NCBI RefSeq assembly: GCF_000012945.1
Contig: NC_007511.1
Location: forward strand, 682,001 to 746,000
Length of the DNA: 64,000 bases
Source: Burkholderia lata
GTDB taxonomy: Bacteria; Pseudomonadota; Gammaproteobacteria; Burkholderiales; Burkholderiaceae
Direction: 5' to 3'
Shown here: positions 1 to 9,225 of the stretch, piece by piece
Numbering within the stretch: position 1 is the first letter of the stretch
Layout: every line of letters starts with the position of its first letter
Program-made: the position numbers and the translations under genes
Notes under the pieces: model-generated
What the model was told of the DNA's origin: nothing
The model's database searches: none
What the model saw: only the letters and a program-made list of their open reading frames with translations

Positions 1-1
1 G

Positions 2-535
2 AGCGCGTGTCCGGGCGCGCGGATCGATCTCGACCGCGCGTCGTCCGAGGATCAGGTGCTGGAGATCGCGAACGGCAACGCCGATATCGGGATCGTTCGT
101 CTGCCGGTGCTGCGCCGCGATCCGCGCGTGCGCTTCGTCGAGCTCGCGGCCGAGCGATTGTGCGTGGCGGTGCCGGCCGGTCATCCGCTCGCGTGCCGCA
201 AGCGCACGACGATCTCGCGGCTGCGGCACGAGCCGTTCGTATCGGCCGTGTATCGGGAGCGGGGCGGATTGGCGCGCGTCGTGATCGACCTTTGCCTGAC
301 GCGTGGATTCGTGCCGGCGAGCGCCCGGATCGTGTCGCCGAAGACGTCGATGCTGAATCTCGTCGCAGCCGGGCTGGGCGTCGCGATCGTGCCGGAACGG
401 ATGGCGAGTCTCGGGATCGACGGAGTCGTCTTCGTGCCGATTTCGGATGAAGACGCGAAGTCGGTGTGCGCGCTGGTGTTGCCGGTCGAGCCGACGGCGC
501 TGGCCGAGGCGTTCGTGCGGATTGTCGCGGAATAA
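2..535 (+). CDS. LysR-type transcriptional regulator, C-terminal part (5' end outside window)
   Basis: The reading frame is open from the window edge, so only about 177 residues of a LysR effector-binding domain are visible; the DNA-binding helix-turn-helix lies upstream. Typical LysR substrate-domain features are present: a segment reading ANGNADIGIVRLPV, then the AGHPLA stretch, and near the end the AAGLGVAIVPERM strand-turn common to the family. Its target cannot be told from this fragment. It converges on aceA and shares a terminator with it, so it is not obviously the aceA regulator. Function beyond 'LysR regulator' is not supported. Confidence 0.85.
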   Translation, partial: SACPGARIDLDRASSEDQVLEIANGNADIGIVRLPVLRRDPRVRFVELAAERLCVAVPAGHPLACRKRTTISRLRHEPFVSAVYRERGGLARVVIDLCLTRGFVPASARIVSPKTSMLNLVAAGLGVAIVPERMASLGIDGVVFVPISDEDAKSVCALVLPVEPTALAEAFVRIVAE

Positions 536-540
536 AAAAA

Positions 541-571
541 AACGCCAACCCGCCATGAACGGGTTGGCGTT
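541..571. terminator. Bidirectional Rho-independent terminator
   Basis: A perfect 12-bp inverted repeat (541-552 with 560-571, loop of 7) sits between the convergent LysR gene and aceA. An A-run precedes it at 533-542 and a short T-run follows, so it can terminate transcripts from both sides. Confidence 0.85.
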
Positions 572-591
572 TCGCCTGGAGATGACCGGTA

Positions 592-2175
592 TCAGAACTG
601 GTTCATCGTGTTGTCCTTGCCTGCTGCCTTCAGCGCTGCGTCGCCGCTGAAGTATTCCTTGTGATCGTCACCGATGTCCGAACCGGACATGTTCTGGTGC
701 TTCACGCAGGCGATACCCTGGCGGATTTCCTTGCGCTGCACGCCGGCCACGTAGCCCAGCATGCCCTGGTCGCCGAAGTATTCCTTGGCCAGGTTGTCGG
801 TCGACAGCGCGGCGGTGTGGTACGTCGGCAGCGTGATCAGGTGATGGAAGATGCCTGCTTCACGCGCTGCGTCGGCCTGGAACGTACGGATCTTCTCGTC
901 GGCCAGCTTGGCCAGTTCCGTCTCGTCGTATTCCACGCTCATCAGCTGCGCACGGTCGTAGGCCGACACGTCCTTGCCCTCGGCCTTCAGCGCGTCGTAC
1001 GCCTGCTGACGGAAGTTCAGCGTCCAGTTGAACGACGGGCTGTTGTTGTACACCAGCTTCGCGTTCGGGATGACCTTGCGGATCTCGCTGACCATGCCGC
1101 CGATCTGTGCGATGTGCGGTTTTTCGGTTTCGATCCACAGCAGGTCGGCGCCGTTCTGCAGCGACGTGATGCAGTCGAGCACGCAGCGCGCTTCGCCCGT
1201 GCCGGCGCGGAACTGGAACAGGTTGCTCGGCAGGCGCTTCGGACGCAGCAGCTTGCCGTCGCGCTTGATGACGACGTCACCGTTGCCCAGTTGGTCGGCC
1301 GACAGTTCTTCGCAATCGAGGAACGCGTTGTACTGGTCGCCCAGGTCGCCCGGCGTGCTGGTCACGGCGATCTGCTTGGTCAGGCCGGCGCCGAGCGAGT
1401 CGGTACGGGCCACGATGATGCCGTCGTCCACGCCCAGTTCCAGGAACGCGTAGCGGATCGCGCGGATCTTCGCGAGGAAGTCCTCGTGCGGCACGGTGAC
1501 CTTGCCGTCCTGGTGGCCGCACTGCTTCTCGTCGGACACCTGGTTTTCGATCTGGATGCAGCATGCGCCTGCTTCGATGAATTGCTTGGCCAGCAGGTAC
1601 GTGGCTTCCGCGTTGCCGAAACCGGCGTCGATGTCGGCGATGATCGGCACGACGTGCGTGACGTGGTTGTCGATCTTGTCCTGGATTGCTGCCTTCGCCG
1701 TGGCGTCCTTGGCGGCGTCGAGCTCGCGGAACAGGCCGCCCAGTTCACGGGCGTCGGCCTGGCGCAGGAACGTGTACAGCTCGCGGATCAGCGCGCTGAC
1801 CGAGGTCTTTTCGTGCATCGACTGGTCCGGCAGCGGGCCGAACTCGGAACGCAGCGCAGCGACCATCCAGCCGGACAGGTACAGGTAGCGGCGTTCGGTG
1901 CTGTTGAAGTGCTTCTTGATGGAGATCATCTTCTGCTGGCCGATGAAGCCGTGCCAGCAACCCAGCGACTGCGTGTACTTGGCCGGGTCGGCGTCGTAGG
2001 CGGCCATGTCGGCGCGCATGATCTTCGCGGTGTACTTGGCGATGTCCAGGCCCGTCTTGAACTTGTTCTGGGCACGCATGCGGGCAGCGTACTCGGGGCT
2101 GATCGCATTCCACGCGCTGCCGTGGTTTTCTTTCAAACCGGCAACTGCCTTGATGTCGTCTTGATACTGGGCCAT
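592..2175 (-). CDS. aceA: Isocitrate lyase (glyoxylate shunt)
   Basis: 527 aa. Cleaves isocitrate to glyoxylate and succinate in the cytoplasm, the first step of the glyoxylate bypass needed for growth on acetate and fatty acids. The catalytic loop is seen as KQCGH near residue 218, the variant found in the longer Pseudomonas-type enzymes (about 530 aa) rather than the KKCGH of the shorter E. coli-type enzyme (about 430 aa). The upstream NxSPSFNW segment and the LWIETE strand are also present. An AGGAGA ribosome site lies just before the ATG. Upstream, at 2289-2313, is a strong palindrome that probably controls it. The 3' end runs into the shared terminator at 541-571. Confidence 0.96.
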   Translation of the reverse strand: MAQYQDDIKAVAGLKENHGSAWNAISPEYAARMRAQNKFKTGLDIAKYTAKIMRADMAAYDADPAKYTQSLGCWHGFIGQQKMISIKKHFNSTERRYLYLSGWMVAALRSEFGPLPDQSMHEKTSVSALIRELYTFLRQADARELGGLFRELDAAKDATAKAAIQDKIDNHVTHVVPIIADIDAGFGNAEATYLLAKQFIEAGACCIQIENQVSDEKQCGHQDGKVTVPHEDFLAKIRAIRYAFLELGVDDGIIVARTDSLGAGLTKQIAVTSTPGDLGDQYNAFLDCEELSADQLGNGDVVIKRDGKLLRPKRLPSNLFQFRAGTGEARCVLDCITSLQNGADLLWIETEKPHIAQIGGMVSEIRKVIPNAKLVYNNSPSFNWTLNFRQQAYDALKAEGKDVSAYDRAQLMSVEYDETELAKLADEKIRTFQADAAREAGIFHHLITLPTYHTAALSTDNLAKEYFGDQGMLGYVAGVQRKEIRQGIACVKHQNMSGSDIGDDHKEYFSGDAALKAAGKDNTMNQF

Positions 2176-2288
2176 GTCAATCTCCTGGGAGCAAAGCGCG
2201 TTTGAGTAACTGGTTGAGCGTGCCCGCTACGTCTGTCGAAGCGAACTGCATGGGATAAATAGTAACGCCGCCCGTCGAGCTTTTGGCG

Positions 2289-2313
2289 ATGTCTTATATA
2301 AGACATAAGACAT
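2289..2313 (-). promoter_or_regulatory. 18-bp perfect palindrome plus third half-site upstream of aceA
   Basis: ATGTCTTATATAAGACAT at 2289-2306 is a perfect palindrome, and its half-site ATAAGACAT is repeated at once, overlapping by two bases, at 2305-2313. It lies about 115-140 bp upstream of the aceA start. The symmetry and tandem half-site indicate a dimeric regulator site. The regulator cannot be named from this window. Confidence 0.6.
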
Positions 2314-2648
2314 TATTTTTGCTTGATTTTCAATGGGTTACGTAGTGATTTTTGCAATGCAAAACAAGTTTTCAAGCGACGAAAAGGCATCGGCGCGGGA
2401 ATTCGACGTGGATTCCACAATACGAAACGCCCTTTCGGCTGCTGGAGGCCGGGCCAGCTTCACATGTGCCCGTGACACCCGTTCGTCGGGGCGGCGCGAG
2501 TAGCGCGGGAACGAAGCCGCCCCGGCACGCCGTTTGGTCCAGGCGGAATCGAAAGCATCGCGCCGCGCGTGGACAATCTGAACCCATCGGAAATGTGCGT
2601 GAAATCCCCGCCCACCAAGCCTCTCAAGAAACCTAGTGGTTTCCACTC
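2314..2648. other. Intergenic region, no convincing gene
   Basis: This stretch separates aceA from the carnitine operon. Short open frames exist on both strands, but none has a ribosome site, a recognisable protein pattern or codon use like the neighbouring genes. Beyond the operator-like repeats on either side I see nothing to annotate. Confidence 0.5.
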
Positions 2649-2696
2649 ATAGTCGCAAATAGTCAAGAACAGGTCGCCGCCGGTCTTCTCGCGACC
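2649..2696 (+). promoter_or_regulatory. Candidate activator sites upstream of the carnitine operon
   Basis: The hexamer ATAGTC is repeated directly at 2649-2654 and 2659-2664, exactly 10 bp apart, as expected for sites on one helix face. It is followed by a perfect inverted repeat GGTCGC (2672-2677) / GCGACC (2691-2696). AraC/GlxA-type activators such as CdhR and GbdR control carnitine and betaine genes in Pseudomonas, so such a protein is a plausible user. That link is inference; no such regulator is encoded in the window. Confidence 0.35.
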
Positions 2697-2785
2697 AATA
2701 TGGCTCGTTACTTTTACTCCCACGATGCAGGCCGGGCACACCCCGCGCGCCGGCTGCCGCGAGTCCAACCGGGAGAAAACGAACC

Positions 2786-3739
2786 ATGAAGTCGACGAAG
2801 ATCGCCGCGCTTGCCGCGGCCGTGCTGGCGACCGGCGCGTTCACGCACACGGCGCTTGCCGAAACGGATGCCGCGACCTGCCGCACCGTGCGTTTCGCGG
2901 ATATCGGCTGGACCGACATCACGTCGACCACGGCGCTCGCGTCGACCGTGTTCGAAGCGCTCGGCTACAAGCCGACCACGACGATCGCGTCGGTGCCGAT
3001 CTCGTTCGCCGGCCTGAAGAGCAAGCAGCTCGACGTGTCGCTCGGCTACTGGTGGCCCGTGCAGCAGAAGCAGCTCCAGCCGTTCCTCGACAACAAGTCG
3101 ATCAACGTCGTCGAACCGCCGAACCTGTCGGGCGCGAAGGCGACGCTCGCGGTGCCGAGCTACGAATACCAGGCCGGCCTGAAGACCTTCGAGGACATCG
3201 CGAAGCACCGCGCGGAGCTCGACGGCAAGATCTACGGGATCGAGCCGGGCAGCAGCGCGAACGCGACGATCCAGAAGATGATCGACACGAACCAGTACGG
3301 GCTCGGCGGCTTCAAGCTCGTCGAATCGAGCGAGGCCGGGATGCTGGTGACGGTCGAACGTGCGATCCGCGAGAAGAAGTGGGTTGTCTTCCTGGGCTGG
3401 GAACCGCATCCGATGAACATCCAGCTGAGCATGAACTATCTCTCCGGCGGCGACGCGTCGTTCGGGCCGAACTACGGCGAAGCGCGCGTGTACACGCTCA
3501 CGGCGCCCGACTTCATTTCACGTTGCCCGAACGCGGGCAAGCTCGTCACGAACCTGCGCTTCTCGACGCAGCTCGAGAACCAGCTGATGCAGTCGGTGAT
3601 GAACAAGACGAAGCCGGCCGATGCCGCGAAGGCGTACCTGAAGAAGAACCCGCAGGTGCTCGATCCGTGGCTCGCGGGCGTCAAGACGTTCGACGGCAAG
3701 GACGGGCTGCCGGCCGTGAAGGCGTATCTCGGCCTGTGA
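2786..3739 (+). CDS. caiX: Periplasmic carnitine/quaternary-amine binding protein (CaiX-type)
   Basis: 317 aa. The N-terminus is a clear signal peptide (MKSTK, then an alanine-rich core ending ALA-ET), placing the protein in the periplasm. The body follows the OpuAC/ProX-type glycine-betaine binding fold, with aromatic residues such as the WWP segment near residue 90 and a WxGWEPHP-like strand that typically form the box around a trimethylammonium group. It heads the carnitine operon and precedes cdhC, as in the Pseudomonas caiX-cdhCAB locus. No permease or ATPase is adjacent, so it probably feeds a core ABC transporter encoded elsewhere. Carnitine as ligand is inferred from context; a betaine or choline relative is possible. 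Confidence 0.85.
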   Translation: MKSTKIAALAAAVLATGAFTHTALAETDAATCRTVRFADIGWTDITSTTALASTVFEALGYKPTTTIASVPISFAGLKSKQLDVSLGYWWPVQQKQLQPFLDNKSINVVEPPNLSGAKATLAVPSYEYQAGLKTFEDIAKHRAELDGKIYGIEPGSSANATIQKMIDTNQYGLGGFKLVESSEAGMLVTVERAIREKKWVVFLGWEPHPMNIQLSMNYLSGGDASFGPNYGEARVYTLTAPDFISRCPNAGKLVTNLRFSTQLENQLMQSVMNKTKPADAAKAYLKKNPQVLDPWLAGVKTFDGKDGLPAVKAYLGL

Positions 3740-3818
3740 CGGCTTGCGCGCCGCACCCGGCGCGCCCCGACGAAACATCCGCATTGCGACACAACCCGAT
3801 TCAAGCGAGGCAACCAGC

Positions 3819-4748
3819 ATGAACCACGAAGTCATCATCACCTGCGCCGTCACCGGTGCGGGCGATACGGTCGGCAAGCATCCGGCGATTCCGGTCACGC
3901 CGAAGGAGATCGCGGCCGCCGCGATCGAGGCCGCGAAGGCCGGCGCGACGGTGGCGCACTGCCACGTGCGCGATCCGCAGACGGGGCGCGGCAGCCGCGA
4001 CCCGAACCTGTACCGCGAAGTGGTCGACCGCATCCGCTCGGCCGACGTCGACGTGATCATCAACCTGACGGCCGGCATGGGCGGCGATCTCGAGATCGGT
4101 CCGGGCGAGGACCCGATGCGTTTCGGCAAGGGCACCGACCTGGTTGGCGGCCTCACGCGGCTCGCGCACGTCGAGGAACTGCTGCCCGAGATCTGCACGC
4201 TCGACTGCGGCACGCTGAATTTCGGCGACGGCGACTACATCTACGTGTCGACGCCCGCGCAGCTGCGCGCCGGCGCGAAGCGCATCCAGGAACTCGGCGT
4301 GAAGCCGGAGCTGGAGATCTTCGACACGGGCCATCTGTGGTTCGCGAAGCAGTTGCTGAAGGAAGGGCTGCTCGACGATCCGCCGCTGTTCCAGCTGTGC
4401 CTCGGCATTCCGTGGGGCGCACCGGCCGACACGGGCACGATGAAGGCGATGGTCGACAACCTGCCGCCGGGCGCGCACTGGGCCGGCTTCGGGATCGGCC
4501 GCATGCAGATGCCGATGGTCGCGCAGGCGATGCTGCTCGGCGGCCACGTGCGGGTCGGCCTCGAAGACAACATCTGGCTCGATCGCGGCGTGCATGCGAC
4601 CAACGGCACGCTCGTCGAGCGCGCGAGAGAAGTCATCGAACGGCTTGGCGGTCGCGTGCTGACGCCGGCCGAAGGCCGCCGCAAGCTCGGCTTGCCCGCA
4701 CGCGGCGAGCGTCTGCTCGAACGCCGTGCTGTCGCCGAATTCGCGTGA
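3819..4748 (+). CDS. cdhC: Dehydrocarnitine cleavage enzyme (BKACE family)
   Basis: 309 aa. BKACE/DUF849-family enzymes condense a beta-keto acid with acetyl-CoA and release acetoacetate. In carnitine catabolism the substrate is 3-dehydrocarnitine and the product is betainyl-CoA. The zinc-binding HxH is visible as AHCHVR near residue 48, followed by the TAGMGG and LDCGTLNF loops and the GLEDN segment near the C-terminus. I chose the ATG at 3819 because homology ([13 protein letters not shown]) begins there; the open frame extends upstream without a ribosome site. It lies between caiX and cdhA in the gene order known from Pseudomonas. Confidence 0.9.
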   Translation: MNHEVIITCAVTGAGDTVGKHPAIPVTPKEIAAAAIEAAKAGATVAHCHVRDPQTGRGSRDPNLYREVVDRIRSADVDVIINLTAGMGGDLEIGPGEDPMRFGKGTDLVGGLTRLAHVEELLPEICTLDCGTLNFGDGDYIYVSTPAQLRAGAKRIQELGVKPELEIFDTGHLWFAKQLLKEGLLDDPPLFQLCLGIPWGAPADTGTMKAMVDNLPPGAHWAGFGIGRMQMPMVAQAMLLGGHVRVGLEDNIWLDRGVHATNGTLVERAREVIERLGGRVLTPAEGRRKLGLPARGERLLERRAVAEFA

Positions 4749-4836
4749 GTGGTTCCCCTGACTGATTGATACGACGCGGCGGCGCGCACGGGCGCGGCCG
4801 CCCACCGATTTCCCCTGATTTGAAGGATGCGTTGAC

Positions 4837-5802
4837 ATGGCTGTGAAGACCGACATCAAGACGTTCGCCGCCATCGGCACCGGCGTGATCGGCAGCGGAT
4901 GGATTTCCCGCGCGCTCGCGCACGGTCTCGACGTGGTCGTCTGGGATCCCGCGCCGGGCGCGGAAGAGCGGCTGCGCGCGAACGTCGCGAACGCGTGGCC
5001 CGCGCTCGAGCGCGTCGGCCTCGCGCCGGGCGCCGATCCCGCGCGGCTGCGTTTTGTCTCGACGATCGAGGCATGCGTCGCCGACGCGGATTTCATCCAG
5101 GAAAGCGCGCCCGAGCGCGAGGCGCTGAAGCTCGAACTGCACGAGCAGATCAGCCGCGCGGCGAAGCCCGACGCGATCATCGCGTCGTCGACGTCGGGCC
5201 TGTTGCCGACGGATTTCTACGCACGGGCGACGCATCCGGAGCGCTGCGTGGTCGGCCATCCGTTCAATCCCGTCTACCTGCTGCCGCTCGTTGAAGTGCT
5301 CGGCGGCGCGCGCACGTCGCCGGAAGCGGTCGAAGGCGCGATGGAGATCTATCGCAAGCTCGGCATGCGGCCGCTGCACGTGCGCAAGGAAGTGCCGGGC
5401 TTCATCGCCGATCGGCTGCTCGAAGCGTTGTGGCGCGAGGCGCTGCACCTCGTCAACGAAGGCGTCGCGACGACCGGCGAGATCGACGATGCGATCCGCT
5501 TCGGCGCGGGCATCCGCTGGTCGTTCATGGGCACGTTCCTGACCTACACGCTCGCGGGCGGCGACGCAGGCATGCGACACTTCATGCAGCAGTTCGGCCC
5601 CGCGCTCGAATTGCCGTGGACGAAGCTGGTCGCGCCGACGTTGACCGATGCGCTGATCGACAGCGTCGTCGAAGGCACGACCGAACAGCAGGGCACGCGC
5701 AGCATCAAGGAACTCGAACGCTATCGCGACGAGTGCATCACCGAGGTGCTGAAGTCGATCGCCGCGGTGAAGGCGCGGCACGGGATGCGATTCGAAGACT
5801 GA
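4837..5802 (+). CDS. cdhA: L-carnitine dehydrogenase (NAD+)
   Basis: 321 aa. Oxidises L-carnitine to 3-dehydrocarnitine with NAD+ in the cytoplasm. It belongs to the 3-hydroxyacyl-CoA dehydrogenase superfamily. The N-terminal Rossmann fold begins [12 protein letters not shown] (about residues 10-20). A SSTSGL segment and the [15 protein letters not shown] strand carry the family's catalytic histidine region, and an all-helical C-terminal domain follows. Length matches known carnitine dehydrogenases. It sits directly before the cdhB-like thioesterase gene (12-bp gap), consistent with co-translation. Confidence 0.93.
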   Translation: MAVKTDIKTFAAIGTGVIGSGWISRALAHGLDVVVWDPAPGAEERLRANVANAWPALERVGLAPGADPARLRFVSTIEACVADADFIQESAPEREALKLELHEQISRAAKPDAIIASSTSGLLPTDFYARATHPERCVVGHPFNPVYLLPLVEVLGGARTSPEAVEGAMEIYRKLGMRPLHVRKEVPGFIADRLLEALWREALHLVNEGVATTGEIDDAIRFGAGIRWSFMGTFLTYTLAGGDAGMRHFMQQFGPALELPWTKLVAPTLTDALIDSVVEGTTEQQGTRSIKELERYRDECITEVLKSIAAVKARHGMRFED

Positions 5803-5814
5803 GGACGAGAGACG

Positions 5815-6303
5815 ATGACCGGCGATACCCCGCTGACGATTTACCGCGACGTCGTGCGGCCCGAATGGGTCGACTACAACGGCCACCTGCGCGATGCGTT
5901 CTATTTGCTGATCTTCAGCTTTGCGACCGATGCGCTGCTGGATCGTATCGGCCTCGACGACGCCGCGCGTCGCGAGCGGGGCCGCTCGGTCTACACGCTC
6001 GAAGCGCATGTGAATTACCTGCACGAGATCAAGGAGGGCACGCCGGTGCGTGTCGATGCGCGCGTGCTCGCGCACGACGCAAAGCGGGTGCACCTGTATC
6101 TCGAGATGTTCGCCGGCGGGCATGACGATGCGGTATCGGCGAGCGAGCAGATGCTGCTGCACGTCGATATGCGCGACGGTGCGAAATCGACACCCTTCGA
6201 CGACGACGTGGCCGCCCGCGTGGCCGAGCTGCATGCATTGCAGCGCGATTGCGTGGCACCCGCGTATGCGGGCCGCGTGATCGGGCTGCCGCCGCGCCGT
6301 TAG
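5815..6303 (+). CDS. cdhB: Betainyl-CoA thioesterase (hot-dog fold)
   Basis: 162 aa. A 4-hydroxybenzoyl-CoA-thioesterase-like hot-dog protein: the opening reads VVRPEWVDYNGHLRDAFY, where the D-x-N-G-H pattern is the usual active-site strand and helix of this family. By position between carnitine dehydrogenase and the lipase-like gene it should hydrolyse betainyl-CoA to glycine betaine and CoA, closing the carnitine-to-betaine route. The specific substrate is inferred from the conserved operon; the fold is read directly from the sequence. Confidence 0.87.
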   Translation: MTGDTPLTIYRDVVRPEWVDYNGHLRDAFYLLIFSFATDALLDRIGLDDAARRERGRSVYTLEAHVNYLHEIKEGTPVRVDARVLAHDAKRVHLYLEMFAGGHDDAVSASEQMLLHVDMRDGAKSTPFDDDVAARVAELHALQRDCVAPAYAGRVIGLPPRR

Positions 6304-6336
6304 CCGGCACGAACCTTCAACCACGGAGCGCACACG

Positions 6337-7293
6337 ATGCTTGAACCGGAAATCGCGGCGTTCGTTGCAGCCGTCGACGCGTGGTATCCGGCCGACGCGG
6401 CCGCGCGCTCGCCCGGCGAGCAGCGCCGCCTGTACGACCGCTTCGCGGCCGAATGGACCCCGGCCGCGCTGCCTGCCGGCATCGTGCAGCAGGACGCCGT
6501 GTGGCATGCGCCCGATGGCCACAAGATCGCGCTGCGGCGCTACACGTCCGCGCACGGCACGCCGCGCGGCACGGTGCTGTTCTTTCATGGCGGCGGCTTC
6601 GTCGTCGGCTCGCTCGACAGTCATGCGCTGATCACCGCGCAGCTGGCGGCCGATACGGGGCTCGACGTGATCGCGGTCGACTATCGGCTCGCGCCCGAGC
6701 ATCGTGCGCCTGCCGCGCTGGAAGATTGCCTGGATGTCACGCGTGCCGCGCGCGACGCACGCTGGCCGTTCGGGCCGTGCGTGCACCCACTGACGCTCGC
6801 GGGCGACAGCGCGGGCGGCATGCTCGCGGCAGCCGTAGTCACCGCGTTGCGCGATGCGGGCGAAGGCGGTATCGACGGCATCGCGCTCGTCTATCCAATG
6901 CTCGGATTCGAGCCTCAGTCGCCCGCGCGCGAAACGGAAGCGCACGCGCCGATGCTGACGCTCGACGATGTCCATCGCTATCGCGCGCTGTATTGGGAAG
7001 GCGGCCTGTCCGATGCGCTGGGAGACGGCAACCCGTTGCTGCACGCGTCGGTACCGCTCGCGGCGTCGCGTTTCGACGGCCTGCCGCCCGTGCTCGCGAT
7101 CGGCGCGGAACACGATCCGCTGCGCGACGATGCGCGCGTGTACGTCGAACGGATTCGCGCGGCCCGCGGTGTCGCGCACTACTGGATGGGAGAGGGGCTG
7201 GTGCACGGCTGCTGGCGCGCGCTCGGAACGAGCCCGCAGGCGGCGCTGATGCACCGGACGGTCGGCGGGTTTCTGCTCGCACCACACGCGTAG
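6337..7293 (+). CDS. Alpha/beta hydrolase, HSL-type esterase in carnitine operon
   Basis: 318 aa. It shows the oxyanion-hole HGGGF motif near residue 88 and the nucleophile GDSAGG near residue 155, both hallmarks of the hormone-sensitive-lipase branch, then an EHDPL aspartate loop and the final histidine in the GLVHG segment. A lipolytic gene occupies the same place next to cdhB in Pseudomonas. A reasonable role is release of carnitine from O-acylcarnitines, but acyl-chain preference cannot be read from sequence. No signal peptide, so cytoplasmic. Confidence 0.85.
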   Translation: MLEPEIAAFVAAVDAWYPADAAARSPGEQRRLYDRFAAEWTPAALPAGIVQQDAVWHAPDGHKIALRRYTSAHGTPRGTVLFFHGGGFVVGSLDSHALITAQLAADTGLDVIAVDYRLAPEHRAPAALEDCLDVTRAARDARWPFGPCVHPLTLAGDSAGGMLAAAVVTALRDAGEGGIDGIALVYPMLGFEPQSPARETEAHAPMLTLDDVHRYRALYWEGGLSDALGDGNPLLHASVPLAASRFDGLPPVLAIGAEHDPLRDDARVYVERIRAARGVAHYWMGEGLVHGCWRALGTSPQAALMHRTVGGFLLAPHA

Positions 7294-7315
7294 CGGGCGT
7301 TTCCGGGAGGCAACG

Positions 7316-8512
7316 ATGCAGGCAGCGCAACACCGTATCGAGGACTGGCGGACGTTTTCGGCCGACGCGGCCATTGCGGCGGCGACGATTGGCGATGGTG
7401 CGGTGGACGTCGAGTGGAGCGATACGCGACGATCGCCGTTTCATTTCGACTGGCTGCGCGACAACTGCGCGTGTGCCGCGTGCGTGCATGCCGTCACGCG
7501 TGAACAGGTGTTCGAGATCGCCGACGCGCGTGAGGATCTCTCCGCGCTCACCGTGCACGTCGAAGCCGACGGCGCGCTGCATGTCGAGTGGAACGACGGG
7601 CACCGCAGCGCGTGGTCGCCGGGGTGGTTGCGCGCGCATGCGTACGACGATGCGTCGCGCGCGGAGCGTCAGGGCGCGTACGGGCGGCACGTATGGGCCG
7701 GTGACGATGCGACGGCCATCGGCGTGTTCGCGTGGCGCGACGTGATGGAGGACGACCGCGCATTGCTCGCGTGGCTCGCCGCATTGCAACGCACGGGGCT
7801 GACGCTCGTCGAAGGCGTGCCGGCCGAGCGCGGCCGTGTCGACGAGATCGCGCGCCGCATCGGCCTGATCCGCGAGAGCAATTTCGGCGTGCTGTTCGAC
7901 GTCGAATCGAAGCCGCGCCCGGACAGCAACGCGTATACGTCGCTGAACCTGCCGCCGCATACCGACTTGCCGACCCGCGAGTTGCAGCCGGGCGTGCAGT
8001 TCCTGCATTGCCTCGCGAATGACGCGACCGGCGGCGACAGCGTGTTCCTCGACGGCTTCGCGCTGGCGGATGCGCTGCGGCGCGAGCATCCGGCCGACTT
8101 TGAACAACTCACGTCGACGCCGTTCGAGTTCTGGAACAAGAGTGCGAACAGCGACTACCGCTGCTCGGCGCCGGTGATCGGGCTCGATGCGCGCGGCAAC
8201 GTGACCGAGGTGCGCGTTGCGAACTTCCTGCGCGGGCCGCTCGATGCGCCGGCCGGCTCGGTCGCGGCCGTTTATCGTGCGTACCGGCGGTTCCTCGCGT
8301 TGGCGCGCGAGCCGCGCTTTCGCGTGCAGCGCCGGCTGCGGGCGGGCGACATGTGGGCGTTCGACAACCGGCGCGTGCTGCATGCGCGCACCGAGTTCGA
8401 TCCGTCTACCGGCCGCCGGCACCTGCAGGGCTGCTACATCGATCGCGACGAACTGCTGTCGCGGTGGCGCGTGTTGTCGCGATCGGCGCCTGCGGCGGCT
8501 GTATCGCGCTGA
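7316..8512 (+). CDS. Gamma-butyrobetaine dioxygenase
   Basis: 398 aa. Fe(II)/2-oxoglutarate-dependent hydroxylase expected to convert gamma-butyrobetaine to L-carnitine. The N-terminal domain is the small zinc-binding module of this family, with a DWLRDNCACAAC cysteine cluster around residues 45-56. The C-terminal TauD-like domain has the iron ligands His215 and Asp217 (HTD) and a distal His356 (LHART), followed by the RRHLQGCY strand. A GGGAGG ribosome site precedes the ATG. As the last gene of the operon it extends the substrate range upstream of carnitine. Taurine-type dioxygenase is the alternative, but the cysteine-rich N-terminus argues against it. Confidence 0.88.
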   Translation: MQAAQHRIEDWRTFSADAAIAAATIGDGAVDVEWSDTRRSPFHFDWLRDNCACAACVHAVTREQVFEIADAREDLSALTVHVEADGALHVEWNDGHRSAWSPGWLRAHAYDDASRAERQGAYGRHVWAGDDATAIGVFAWRDVMEDDRALLAWLAALQRTGLTLVEGVPAERGRVDEIARRIGLIRESNFGVLFDVESKPRPDSNAYTSLNLPPHTDLPTRELQPGVQFLHCLANDATGGDSVFLDGFALADALRREHPADFEQLTSTPFEFWNKSANSDYRCSAPVIGLDARGNVTEVRVANFLRGPLDAPAGSVAAVYRAYRRFLALAREPRFRVQRRLRAGDMWAFDNRRVLHARTEFDPSTGRRHLQGCYIDRDELLSRWRVLSRSAPAAAVSR

Positions 8513-8634
8513 CGGTAGCGCCCGGCTTCACCATGCCCGCACGCCTACCTCGCAGATGAAAAAGCGCCCGGACGCCAGGCGCCCGGGCGAAGCCACCCGT
8601 TGCCGGGCGGCGGAGGTATGCGTTTCATAAAAAA

Positions 8635-8661
8635 GGACGAGCCCCGCAAGGGGGCTCGTCC
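8635..8661 (-). terminator. Rho-independent terminator of the DUF4148 gene
   Basis: A perfect 11-bp stem (8635-8645 with 8651-8661, 5-nt loop), followed on the minus strand by a T-run (A-run 8629-8634 on the plus strand). A weaker 7-bp hairpin at 8565-8589 lies between it and the dioxygenase gene. Confidence 0.85.
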
Positions 8662-8714
8662 GGACTTTCGTGCTTCATCGCGCGACGCGCGGCGCCCGCC
8701 GAGGGCGCATCGGC

Positions 8715-9011
8715 TTACTGGCCGAAGAAGATCGAGTCGCGAGCGTTCGACGACGCAGCCGGGGCGCCCGAGTGGACGACCGGAGCCGGCTGTGCGCCGT
8801 AGCCGCTGGTGTCGGCACCATGAACACGCGCTTCGGCGCTCTGGATGTCGTTCGGGTAGTACGGGCTCGACAGGCCCGGCTTGTAGCCGGCTTGTTCGAG
8901 CTGAACCAGTTCGCTGCGCACTTGAGCGCGGGTCACGGTGCTTTGGGCGAATGCGCCAAACGAAGCGGACAGGGCGGCAGCGGCAACGACTGCGGAAATG
9001 AGCGATTTCAT
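8715..9011 (-). CDS. Small exported DUF4148 protein
   Basis: 98 aa. The first about 23 residues form a signal peptide (MKSLISAVVAAAALSASFGAFAQ). The mature part starts TVTRAQVRSELVQLEQAGYKP, the conserved head of DUF4148, a family of short periplasmic proteins abundant in Burkholderia and of unknown function. A second member lies at 60758-61030. It is monocistronic, with its own terminator at 8635-8661. Confidence 0.88.
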   Translation of the reverse strand: MKSLISAVVAAAALSASFGAFAQSTVTRAQVRSELVQLEQAGYKPGLSSPYYPNDIQSAEARVHGADTSGYGAQPAPVVHSGAPAASSNARDSIFFGQ

Positions 9012-9225
9012 GATGACCTCCGGTGTTTTATTGAGTTCGCTCTCGACACCATGTCTTAAGCGATTGACTAAATCTTAGTCACCGGAGTGTCGAGGGTAAA
9101 CGCTGATTTTGACGATAAATTGTTTCCTGGGTGGTAACAGTGGGGCGTCGAATCAGTCTTTCATCTGGCTTTCTTTTCGGAAGTTGCAATAAGTCTGAGG
9201 AATGTTGCGGGAGGTGCTGCGTGCT

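Noticed and set aside
661..2205. 514-aa open frame antisense to aceA
   Set aside because: Mirror frame of a conserved GC-rich gene; composition of repeated Arg/Val/Leu/Asp typical of shadows, no ribosome site.
2338..2768. Small genes of 70-100 aa on both strands between aceA and caiX
   Set aside because: Overlapping frames in all directions, no ribosome sites, no coding bias; they cover likely regulatory sequence.
4633..7374. 913-aa minus-strand open frame across cdhA, cdhB and the hydrolase
   Set aside because: Antisense to three conserved genes; arginine-rich with no domain.
8565..8589. Separate terminator for the carnitine operon
   Set aside because: Only a 7-bp stem with a long loop and no T-run on the plus strand; too weak to call.
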